Assembly (NCBI GenBank): GCA_030643245.1 | Contig: DAOWME010000037.1 | Location: forward strand, 1 to 16,844 | DNA length: 16,844 nucleotides | Origin: Deltaproteobacteria bacterium | GTDB taxonomy: Bacteria > Desulfobacterota > UBA8473 | Direction: 5' to 3' | Shown: positions 1 to 6,410 of the stretch, in pieces | Layout of the letters: every line of letters begins with the position of its first letter | Position numbering within the stretch: the first letter of the stretch is position 1 | Made by a program: the position numbers and the translations under genes | The notes under the pieces: model-generated | What the model saw: the letters and a program-made list of their open reading frames with translations, nothing else | Database searches by the model: none | What the model was told of the DNA's origin: nothing

Positions 1-137
1 AAGCCTATAGGTTAAATTTAATAGCTGGAGGCTGTTCTTTCTTTATGCTCACTTAGATGCGAGTTCTGCACGGGTTAAAATTTGACCACCGTTGAAGCAG
101 CCATAATTTCAAAAGTGTAAACTGATGTATGAAGGAT

Positions 138-175
138 GCCAATTTGAGAAAATTATTTCGGCCCCGTCCCTTATT
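138..175 (-). repeat. Single copy of the GGGACGTGGCC-type repeat downstream of the FAD oxidase
   Basis: Read on the minus strand this stretch begins AATAAGGGACGGGGCCGAAA and ends with TTGGC. It matches the right arm of the foldback element at 1589-1776 over about 38 bases with roughly five or six substitutions. It begins 17 bases beyond the stop codon of the oxidase gene. No matching opposite arm is visible in bases 1-137, so this is either a solo end or an element whose other arm lies outside the window. Confidence 0.7.
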
Positions 176-191
176 GAGAATTTACGATTGG

Positions 192-1577
192 TTACAAGAA
201 TATCTTCTCCGGGTTCATTATCCCATTAGGGTCGAACAGTCTCTTGATTCGTTTCATCACTTCCAGGCTTTGTCCGTGCTCATGGGCCATGAATTTGCGT
301 TTTCCGATTCCGACCCCATGTTCACCTGTGGCTGTACCGCCCAGATCGATGGCACATCCGACTATGGCATCGTTAACTATCATCCCTGTCTCTGCCTGCT
401 TTTTATCGTTGGGGTCTTTGACGAGACCCATGTGCAGGTTGCCGCTTCCAGCATGGCCGAATACATATCCCTTTACCCCTTTGGAAAGCGCTTCATTTCG
501 GGCGAAGGCAACCATCTCCGGGTATTTGGAGAGGGGCACGGCCGTGTCTATTATGATTATCTCCATGCCTTTGTTGGCATTTTTCATCGACTCAAACGTG
601 TCATATCTGGCCTGCCACAGCCTGTCCCTCTCCTCTCTTCCGATCCCGGCCTCGTACAGAGAAGAGTCATGGGAGGTGCATATCTCCTCCACAAGAGAAA
701 GTTCCTCTTTGAGCCCGGCCTCATTACTCCCGTGAAACTCCATGAATAGGGTGGGTTTCTCCTCAAGCTCAGTGTTCTTAAACAGGTTGATCGCTTCTAT
801 GACATTTCCGTCAAGGAATTCGAGTGCGGCAGGGACAATTCCGGTGCACATTATCTCATATATGGCATGAGTTGCATCTTCAAGGGAGTTGAAATTCACC
901 AGCACAGCAGTGAAATGTGAGGGTAATGGCGCTAGACGCAGGGTAATTTGAGTGATAACCCCCAGGGTTCCTTCCGATCCTGTGAAGAGGCGGCACAGAT
1001 CATAGCCTGAAGAGGTCTTAACCGCATTGGAGCCTGTTCTGAATATTTCACCTGAGGGAAGGACTACCTCCAATCTCAGCACATAGTCCTTCGTAGCCCC
1101 GTACTTGAGGGTCTGGATACCGCTGGCGTTATTGGCAACCATCCCCCCGATGGTGGCCGGAGCTCCCGGATCAGGGGGGAAAAACAGTCCTTTCTTTGCG
1201 AACCTTCTGTTGAGTTCCTTATATACTACCCCTGGCTCAACCACCACCTGGAAATCGCCCTCTCTTTCCTCCAAGATCCTGTTCATCTCCTGAAGATCGA
1301 GGACGATACCGCCCCTACTCGGCATAGGATTCCCCTCGAGACTCGTTCCGGCCCCCCATGGAGTAACCGGGATCCTTTTCTCATTTGCCACAACCAGGAT
1401 CTTGCTTATCTCTCCACTAGATTTAGGAAAGACAACGACTTCCGGTCTTGATCTCTCATGAAAGGATTCATCCTTGGAGTGGAGCTCCAGTACGGATTCT
1501 CCGGTGGAAACCTTTTCAGCGCCCACGATAGACTTGAAGATGTTTATCTCTTTTTCTGTGACGCTTCCGTAAGTCAT
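192..1577 (-). CDS. FAD-linked 2-hydroxyacid oxidase/dehydrogenase, GlcD type
   Basis: This is a 461-residue flavoprotein of the vanillyl-alcohol-oxidase fold (FAD_binding_4 plus FAD-oxidase C-terminal domain), the family of glycolate oxidase GlcD and D-lactate dehydrogenases. The FAD-binding half carries PWGAGTSLEG near residues 73-82, then PGAPATIGGMVANN and GSEGTLGVIT. The C-terminal half carries GHAGSGNLH near 374-382 and GEHGVG near 418-423, which are typical of the substrate and flavin site. The frame opens at 1631, but I prefer ATG 1577 because AAGGAA lies 7 bases upstream and the extra 18 codons lie in a repeat element. It follows the acyl-CoA synthetase gene on the same strand and is probably co-transcribed. 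No iron-sulfur GlcF-like partner is visible before the window edge. Family assignment is firm; the substrate (lactate, glycolate or another 2-hydroxyacid) is not determined. Confidence 0.9.
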   Translation of the reverse strand: MTYGSVTEKEINIFKSIVGAEKVSTGESVLELHSKDESFHERSRPEVVVFPKSSGEISKILVVANEKRIPVTPWGAGTSLEGNPMPSRGGIVLDLQEMNRILEEREGDFQVVVEPGVVYKELNRRFAKKGLFFPPDPGAPATIGGMVANNASGIQTLKYGATKDYVLRLEVVLPSGEIFRTGSNAVKTSSGYDLCRLFTGSEGTLGVITQITLRLAPLPSHFTAVLVNFNSLEDATHAIYEIMCTGIVPAALEFLDGNVIEAINLFKNTELEEKPTLFMEFHGSNEAGLKEELSLVEEICTSHDSSLYEAGIGREERDRLWQARYDTFESMKNANKGMEIIIIDTAVPLSKYPEMVAFARNEALSKGVKGYVFGHAGSGNLHMGLVKDPNDKKQAETGMIVNDAIVGCAIDLGGTATGEHGVGIGKRKFMAHEHGQSLEVMKRIKRLFDPNGIMNPEKIFL

Positions 1578-1588
1578 GACTAAGTTCC

Positions 1589-1776
1589 TTAGGGACGTGG
1601 CTGAAATAACTTCCCCATTTGTGCATCTCATCTTCAGGCCATCTTTGCCCGATCTTCAAACACAAAATCCTCGAAATAGGCTAATCTATTCCTGTGGTTT
1701 TGTATTTTCAGATCGAACAAATCTGACCTAAATCTGAGCGCCAACTTAAGGAAGTTATTTCGGCCACGTCCCTTAT
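1589..1776. repeat. Foldback (long imperfect palindrome) element between two genes
   Basis: The plus strand begins TTAGGGACGTGGCTGAAATA at 1589, and the minus strand from 1776 begins ATAAGGGACGTGGCCGAAAT, so about 25 bases at each end are near-identical inverted repeats. The similarity continues inward. GATCTTCAAACACAAAA (1651 on) pairs with GATCTGAAAATACAAAA read on the minus strand from 1714, and the centre is GAAATAG, six bases, CTATTCC at 1673-1692. The whole stretch is therefore one palindrome with arms of about 90 bases. It supplies the stop codon of the upstream synthetase gene (TAA at 1773-1775) and ends next to the ribosome site of the oxidase. No protein is encoded. It is most like a MITE or foldback element; its transposase source is unknown. 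Confidence 0.75.
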
Positions 1777-3182
1777 TCTTGATTTCTCTGTACAAATTCA
1801 TAGTACTCATTTGACTTGGCCAGGACACGCACGGCCCTTTCACAGTTGTTAAATACGAGGGTCTTGCCGGTTTCCGTGAGCTTTTTAGCCAAGTCTCCCT
1901 TTGGACCAAATATGGAAAACACGATCGGCTTGGAGGGGAACTCCTCAGCAGCCTCCTTCACTGAGACGGAGACATCCCACCATAGTGAAGAGAACAGCGC
2001 AAGAAAATCAGGAATGATCACTACCACGCCATCACTATTTCTATCATACAGTAGGGCATCCAATATTATCTTGAATTCATCCCTGAATCTCTCAAGGTTG
2101 AACCCTTTGAGACCCATACATGCCCATATGTCTACAGGATTCCCAAGGGGAAGCCACTGGGGGGGAGATAGTTTTCTTATCATCTCCAACGTAGCTTCCG
2201 ATAAGTCCGTCACATCCATGCCATATTTTTCACAGGCATCTACGGTTATAACACCGGTAGATCCGGCCCATGTCATGATGCTTATCCTCTTCCCTTTCAT
2301 GAGGGGAAGAGTCAGGAATGATTTGACGAGATTTTCAGCTTCTTCCTCGTCATCGGCACGTATCACACCGGCCGCTTTAAAGACCGCATCATATACCTCA
2401 TCCTTCCCTACAATAGAGCCCGTGTGGGATTGGGCTGCCTTTCCGCCACGCTCACTTCGACCGGATTTAAGAACAACCAAGGGTTTCTTCGTTGACGTTC
2501 TCTTTGCTGCCTTGAAGAACTTCTGTCCATCTGAAATACCTTCCATGTGAAGCAGAACCACCCTTATATCATGGTCATCTTCAAAATAGGCCAGACTATC
2601 GGCGAAATCAATATCACAGCAATCTCCGACATCGATGGCTTTTCCGAATATTATATCCGAAAGACCAACGAAGAATATACCGCTTTGAGAGATAACCCCA
2701 ACGGGTGTCGTCTCAAGCTCGAAGTGGGGAAGCGCTGTGCTGAAACCATTGTAGGCATTTATAACACCAAACGTATTAGGGCCGATAATCCTAGTTTTCC
2801 CTCTTCGGGCAATTCGCACGGTCTCTTCCTGCAACATCCTCCCTTCACTGTCGGAGTCGGCAAACCCCTGAGCAATTATTATCACGGCGCGCACCCCCTT
2901 TTCCGTGCACTCCTTAACCCGGGCCGGCACAGCAGAGCGCGGCGTAATTACGACCCCCAGATCCACATCCCCTGGAACTTTCCTTATGTGAGGATACGTT
3001 TTAATACCTAGGATTTCATCTGCTTTTGGGTTTATCGGATAAATCTTACCTTCAAAACCGTAATTAATCAGGTTCTTCAACGGATTGAAAGAATCCCCAT
3101 CAACGTTTCTCGATACACCGATCAAAGCGACAGACTTAGGTTCCATGAAGCACTTCATATCTTCCACAATTCCCACAACCAA
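1773..3182 (-). CDS. Acyl-CoA synthetase (NDP-forming), alpha-subunit type
   Basis: A 469-residue protein of the ADP-forming acetyl/acyl-CoA synthetase alpha family, related to succinyl-CoA synthetase alpha. It has a CoA-binding Rossmann domain (SVALIGVSRN near 17-26, YPINPKADEILG near 48-59) and two succinyl-CoA-ligase-like domains (IGPNTFGV near 133-140, ISQSGIF near 164-170). QSHTGSIVG near 251-259 carries the expected phosphohistidine, His253. The ATP-grasp beta domain is absent and no beta gene is visible here, so a partner must lie elsewhere if the protein makes ATP from acyl-CoA. The start is TTG 3182 behind GGAAGGAG; an in-frame GTG two codons on or ATG at residue 9 or 13 is possible. 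A TTGACA/TATATT promoter lies just upstream. The stop codon falls inside a repeat element, but the protein reaches the usual alpha-domain end. The substrate is unknown. Confidence 0.88.
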   Translation of the reverse strand: MVVGIVEDMKCFMEPKSVALIGVSRNVDGDSFNPLKNLINYGFEGKIYPINPKADEILGIKTYPHIRKVPGDVDLGVVITPRSAVPARVKECTEKGVRAVIIIAQGFADSDSEGRMLQEETVRIARRGKTRIIGPNTFGVINAYNGFSTALPHFELETTPVGVISQSGIFFVGLSDIIFGKAIDVGDCCDIDFADSLAYFEDDHDIRVVLLHMEGISDGQKFFKAAKRTSTKKPLVVLKSGRSERGGKAAQSHTGSIVGKDEVYDAVFKAAGVIRADDEEEAENLVKSFLTLPLMKGKRISIMTWAGSTGVITVDACEKYGMDVTDLSEATLEMIRKLSPPQWLPLGNPVDIWACMGLKGFNLERFRDEFKIILDALLYDRNSDGVVVIIPDFLALFSSLWWDVSVSVKEAAEEFPSKPIVFSIFGPKGDLAKKLTETGKTLVFNNCERAVRVLAKSNEYYEFVQRNQE

Positions 3183-3216
3183 GAATCTCCTTCCTTTTTT
3201 CCAGTCCTTCCATTAA

Positions 3217-3246
3217 AATATACCACCAATATGAGAATCTTGTCAA
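3217..3246 (-). promoter_or_regulatory. Sigma70-like promoter of the synthetase-oxidase unit
   Basis: On the minus strand TTGACA (3246-3241) is followed after 18 bases by TATATT (3222-3217), preceded by TGG. The spacing to the start at 3182 is suitable. It is divergent from the promoter at 3277-3305. Confidence 0.6.
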
Positions 3247-3276
3247 GGGGTTAAACAAGGTTCATTAAAAAACCCT

Positions 3277-3305
3277 TTGACTAACCTGTATTTAAAAGCT
3301 ATACT
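3277..3305 (+). promoter_or_regulatory. Sigma70-like promoter ahead of the ComEA-like gene
   Basis: TTGACT (3277-3282) and TATACT (3300-3305) are separated by exactly 17 bases. The predicted transcript would begin near 3312 and have a leader of about 90 bases. The match to consensus is strong at both boxes. Confidence 0.65.
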
Positions 3306-3405
3306 GCAAAGCTTGGTTTGAGCTGTCTTGGTGTTTATCTATCCAAGGTGTGATGTGGATTGGAGAGTAGTGTGCTGACCATTTTTTATCAAAGGAGGTT
3401 ACTAA

Positions 3406-3708
3406 ATGCGACCGGTTATGAAAAGTATGATTGCCCTGTTTTTGGTATTATCGTTCGCCATCGTTGTTTCCCAGGCCTATGTATTTGCCGAGGAGGCAAA
3501 GGAAACGACGCTGCAGAAGTTGAATATCAATACGGCATCTGTGGATGAATTAACACAACTGAAGGGGATCGGGCCTGCATACGCCCAGGCGATTATTGAG
3601 TATCGAAAGACCCACGGTCCTTTTCAAACAGTAGATGATTTAATGAAGGTTAATGGAATCGGACGTAAAACTTTCAAGGCGATTAAGGATAATATTACCA
3701 TAAAATAA
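3406..3708 (+). CDS. Secreted ComEA-like helix-hairpin-helix DNA-binding protein
   Basis: A 100-residue protein with an N-terminal signal peptide or anchor (hydrophobic residues 8-22, likely cleavage after VFA at 28) followed by paired helix-hairpin-helix motifs. LNINTASVDEL near 39-49 with KGIGPAYAQAI near 53-63 is the classic ComEA signature, and the second motif is VNGIGRKTFKAI near 82-93. ComEA-type proteins bind double-stranded DNA non-specifically in the periplasm and help pull DNA in during natural transformation; short stand-alone versions are common in Gram-negative bacteria. AAAGGAGG lies 7 bases before ATG 3406, an excellent ribosome site. No other competence gene is in the window, so an uptake role is inferred from family alone. 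It shares strand with the downstream mutase but is separated by 140 bases. Confidence 0.88.
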   Translation: MRPVMKSMIALFLVLSFAIVVSQAYVFAEEAKETTLQKLNINTASVDELTQLKGIGPAYAQAIIEYRKTHGPFQTVDDLMKVNGIGRKTFKAIKDNITIK

Positions 3709-3827
3709 TGACTGGATATGGTCATCAAGAGAACTCTTCGCTCTCAGGCAGTTCACCAAAACTCGGTCTCTCCAATCAGCAGGCCATAATCTCCGTTCAT
3801 AACGTCCATGGAAGATACGGATGGAAA

Positions 3828-3841
3828 ACGGTTTAAACCGT
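3828..3841. promoter_or_regulatory. Perfect 14-base palindrome before the mutase gene
   Basis: ACGGTTTAAACCGT is a perfect dyad placed directly against the AAGGAGG ribosome site (3842-3848). It may be an operator or a small RNA hairpin that affects translation. No regulator gene is nearby, so the role is inference. Confidence 0.4.
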
Positions 3842-3851
3842 AAGGAGGAAA

Positions 3852-5576
3852 TTGTCTGAATCGCCCCTTACTGGGATTTTCAGAGGAAGGATGATGTCTA
3901 AACTATTTAAAGACGAGGCGATTGAGGAGATAATCCGAGAGAAAGATCACTGGAAAGAAAAGGTCGACATTGTTGAAAAAGGGTCAGAGAGGGTTTTTGA
4001 GACATTGTCCGGACTCCCTGTTGAACCTCTGTACACCCCCGCACATGTGGCCGATACGGATTATCTTTGTGATTTGGGTTTTCCAGGGCAAGGACCTTAT
4101 GTCCGAGGTGTCCACCCTACGATGTACCGGGGTCGGACCTGGACCCTGAGGCAACTGGCGGGTTTTGGTCCTCCTGAGGAGACCAACAAGAGATATAAAT
4201 TCCTTCTCAAGGAAGGGGCCACAGGCATAAACGGTGTTTTTGATTATCCCACTCTTCGGGGATATGATTCCACTGACCCCTATGCCCGGGCTGACGCAGG
4301 GCGTGGGGGAGTGGCCATCGATACCCTCGAGGACATGAGTATTTTGTTCGACGGCATACCCATAGAGACTGTCAGCAGTTCCCTGGTAACCTGTCAGCCC
4401 ATCTGCAACATCTCAGTCCAATCCATGTACTTCGCCAATGCCCTGGCTCGCGGTGTCGAGTTGAGTAATCTGAGGGGTACGAGTCAAAACGATTTCTTGA
4501 TGGAGACTGCCGTTACAATCGCCCCCGAACTTTTGCCCCCAAAGTTCTCTTTTAAACTAAGCTGTGACGCGATTGAATATTGCACTAAACATGCCCCGCT
4601 CTGGAATCCCATAAGTTTCGCGGGTTACAACTACCGAGAGGCCGGATGTACGGCTATCCAGGAGGTGGCCCTTGTTATTGCAAACGCTATTGCCTGTTCC
4701 GAGGAGCTTATCCGGCGCGGACTCCACATAGACAGTTTTGCTCCGCGTCTCAGCTTTTTCTTGTCCGCCCATAGTGATTTTTTTGAGGAGGTTGCCAAGT
4801 ATCGAGCTGCCAGAAGGATCTGGTTCCGCATAATGAAGGAACGTTACAAAGCAGAGAATCCCCGTTCTTTGACCTTCAGGTTCCACGTACAGACAGCCGG
4901 CGTCGCACTAACGGCTCAACAACCCTTAAACAATGTTCCGCGGGCAGCTTACCATGCGCTATCTGCTGTATTGGGTGGAGCGCAATCTGTACATATAGAT
5001 GCCTATGATGAAGCGCTGTGCAACCCTACCGAGTTGTCTTCCCTCACGGCCCTCAGAAACAGCCAGATTTTGCAGTTGGAAACAAGGGTTACCCATACCA
5101 TAGATCCCTTGGGCGGATCCTATTTTGTAGAGACTTTAACGAACCAACTGGAGGAAAATATCCTCACCTTCTTGGAAAGAATCGACCATATAGGAGGCAT
5201 CATCAAAGCGGTGGAATCGGGCTGGATACACCAAGAGATCTCCAACTCAGCCTATGAGTATCAGCTAGCCATTGAGTCTGGGAAGATCCCGGTCGTGGGA
5301 GTAAATTGCTATCAGATAGAGGGTGAGGAACTGCCCTTGGAGCTTTTTGACATCCCGGAAACCCTTGAAATCCAGGAGAAAAAACTGAGAAGGATTAAGA
5401 GAGAACGAAATGCAGGGCAGGTACGGCATGCACTGGATGCCATTGCCCGCTGTTGTGACGAAAATGGAAACCTGATGGAGGTCATGGTAGATTCCGTGAA
5501 GGCCTATGTTACAGAGGGAGAGGTTTCTTCGGTCATCAAAAAGAGTTACGGCACATGGGATCCACCACTTTTCTGA
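3852..5576 (+). CDS. B12-dependent acyl-CoA mutase catalytic subunit (methylmalonyl-CoA mutase family)
   Basis: A 574-residue TIM-barrel subunit of the methylmalonyl-CoA mutase family, which rearranges the carbon skeleton of CoA thioesters by an adenosylcobalamin radical mechanism. Conserved blocks are PTMYRGRTWTLRQ (89-101), FDYPTLRGYDS (130-140), GVAIDTLEDM (153-162), SQNDFL (211-216), FRFHVQTAG (342-350), LTAQQPLNN (353-361) and IDPLGGSYFVE (417-427). The cobalamin domain is absent and is supplied by the next gene. Pocket residues differ from methylmalonyl-CoA mutase: Leu102 replaces the Tyr89 equivalent, Thr222 (or Val221) replaces the Arg207 equivalent, and Asn260 replaces the His244 equivalent, while Tyr259 (Tyr243) is kept. 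The substrate is therefore unlikely to be methylmalonyl-CoA; a hydroxy-, branched- or longer acyl-CoA is possible. Start: TTG 3852 behind AAGGAGG at short spacing, or ATG 3891/3894 behind GAGGAAGG, giving about 560 residues. Confidence 0.9.
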   Translation: MSESPLTGIFRGRMMSKLFKDEAIEEIIREKDHWKEKVDIVEKGSERVFETLSGLPVEPLYTPAHVADTDYLCDLGFPGQGPYVRGVHPTMYRGRTWTLRQLAGFGPPEETNKRYKFLLKEGATGINGVFDYPTLRGYDSTDPYARADAGRGGVAIDTLEDMSILFDGIPIETVSSSLVTCQPICNISVQSMYFANALARGVELSNLRGTSQNDFLMETAVTIAPELLPPKFSFKLSCDAIEYCTKHAPLWNPISFAGYNYREAGCTAIQEVALVIANAIACSEELIRRGLHIDSFAPRLSFFLSAHSDFFEEVAKYRAARRIWFRIMKERYKAENPRSLTFRFHVQTAGVALTAQQPLNNVPRAAYHALSAVLGGAQSVHIDAYDEALCNPTELSSLTALRNSQILQLETRVTHTIDPLGGSYFVETLTNQLEENILTFLERIDHIGGIIKAVESGWIHQEISNSAYEYQLAIESGKIPVVGVNCYQIEGEELPLELFDIPETLEIQEKKLRRIKRERNAGQVRHALDAIARCCDENGNLMEVMVDSVKAYVTEGEVSSVIKKSYGTWDPPLF

Positions 5577-5635
5577 TGTGATCGCCAATAGACAAATTCT
5601 GGGCTGATGAAAATTGCCCCTCACATGGCTTTTAG

Positions 5636-6064
5636 ATGTCAGGAGTGAGAAAAACTATAACAAGGAATAGTATAGAGATGGAAGAAAGCATCAGGGTCGT
5701 GATGGCACGTCTTGGCATGGACGCCCATTGGAGAGGGAGTATAATAGTGGCGCGCGCCCTGCGTGATGCCGGTATGGAAGTAATCTATGTGGGCAATCAA
5801 TTGCCGGAGAGTATTGTTGAGATGGCCATACAGGAGGATGCTGATGTCATAGGTCTGAGCACCCTTTCCGGGAACCATATGATATTGGTGCCGGAGGTGA
5901 TGAGGGTCCTAAGAGAAAGAGAGGTTGAGGAGAAGGTCGTGATTCTCGGAGGCACAATTCGTCCTGACGACATTCCAAAACTCAAAGAGGCAGGGGTGGC
6001 AGAGATCTTTGGCCCCGGCACACCTCTGAGCAAAATTATAGCATTTGTCTGCGCATTGAAGTAG
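5636..6064 (+). CDS. Cobalamin-binding small subunit of the acyl-CoA mutase
   Basis: A B12-binding Rossmann domain of 142 residues that forms the second half of the split mutase encoded just upstream. The cobalt-ligating signature is intact: DAHWRG at 29-34 fits DxHxxG with His31 as the lower axial ligand, followed by STL at 75-77 and GG at 105-106. The residue six before the histidine, Lys604 in Propionibacterium methylmalonyl-CoA mutase, is Arg25 here. ATG 5636 has no clear ribosome site. ATG 5678 has AAGGAA about 10 bases upstream and would give 128 residues beginning MEESIRVVMARLG, which matches the usual start of small subunits better; I give the longer frame and regard 5678 as at least as likely. 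It lies 59 bases after the mutase stop, on the same strand. Confidence 0.87.
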   Translation: MSGVRKTITRNSIEMEESIRVVMARLGMDAHWRGSIIVARALRDAGMEVIYVGNQLPESIVEMAIQEDADVIGLSTLSGNHMILVPEVMRVLREREVEEKVVILGGTIRPDDIPKLKEAGVAEIFGPGTPLSKIIAFVCALK

Positions 6065-6146
6065 AATCGGCGATTCACCTAGTGTTGGTTTTTTCAATAG
6101 GAATCTCATCAGACTCACAACTCCTCACCCCTCATCTCATATGTTC

Positions 6147-6175
6147 TTGACAATAGGCAAAGAAAAAACTAAGAT
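6147..6175 (+). promoter_or_regulatory. Likely promoter of the DUF2065-queA-tgt unit
   Basis: TTGACA at 6147-6152 and TAAGAT at 6170-6175 are separated by 17 bases, 35 bases before the first start codon. The -35 box is perfect and the -10 box matches at four of six positions. Confidence 0.5.
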
Positions 6176-6210
6176 AGCCGGTCAATGATCTTACAGGAGA
6201 GAGTGACAAC

Positions 6211-6402
6211 TTGAGTTATTTCTTGAGTGTCGTGGGTTTGGTGTTGATAATCGAGGGGTTGCCCTATTTCGCTTTTCCTGAGAAGTTTAAGAGGATGATC
6301 AAGAATATTCCTGATGTTCCTGACATTGTGTTGAGGTTGTTTGGTTTTGTCGCTATGGGTCTTGGCCTTCTTTGTATTTATATTTCAAGGGCAGGGGAGT
6401 AA
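6211..6402 (+). CDS. Small DUF2065 family inner-membrane protein
   Basis: A 63-residue protein with two predicted membrane segments (about residues 2-20 and 41-59) joined by a short basic loop containing PEKFKRMIKNIP. The pattern of a helix, an AFPEKF-like turn and a C-terminal GLGL(L)CIY helix matches DUF2065 (YjeT-like), a family of unknown function. The start is TTG 6211 with AGGAGA about 10 bases upstream. The stop is 8 bases before queA, so the two are almost certainly co-transcribed. Location is inferred to be the inner membrane; no catalytic residues are visible. Confidence 0.78.
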   Translation: MSYFLSVVGLVLIIEGLPYFAFPEKFKRMIKNIPDVPDIVLRLFGFVAMGLGLLCIYISRAGE

Positions 6403-6410
6403 AGGAAGGG

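Noticed and set aside
61..100. Near-palindrome GGTTAAAATTTGACC, similar in look to some insertion-sequence ends
   Set aside because: Too short and isolated, with no transposase or second end in view; not enough to call a mobile element.
129..749. Plus-strand open frame of 206 codons
   Set aside because: It lies antisense to the well-supported FAD oxidase, has no recognisable motif, and its composition mirrors the other strand.
1634..1909. Minus-strand open frame across the synthetase-oxidase junction
   Set aside because: It overlaps the synthetase end out of frame and runs through the foldback element; no family pattern or ribosome site.
6062..6098. Possible terminator after the mutase small subunit: GAATC-GGC-GATTC followed later by a T run
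   Set aside because: The stem has only five base pairs and the T run starts about 18 bases later, so it does not form a normal intrinsic terminator.
6147..6185. AAAAAACTAAG resembling the 3' tail of a preQ1-I riboswitch upstream of queA-tgt
   Set aside because: The required 5' stem and loop are not present upstream, and the A-rich run is better explained as promoter spacer.
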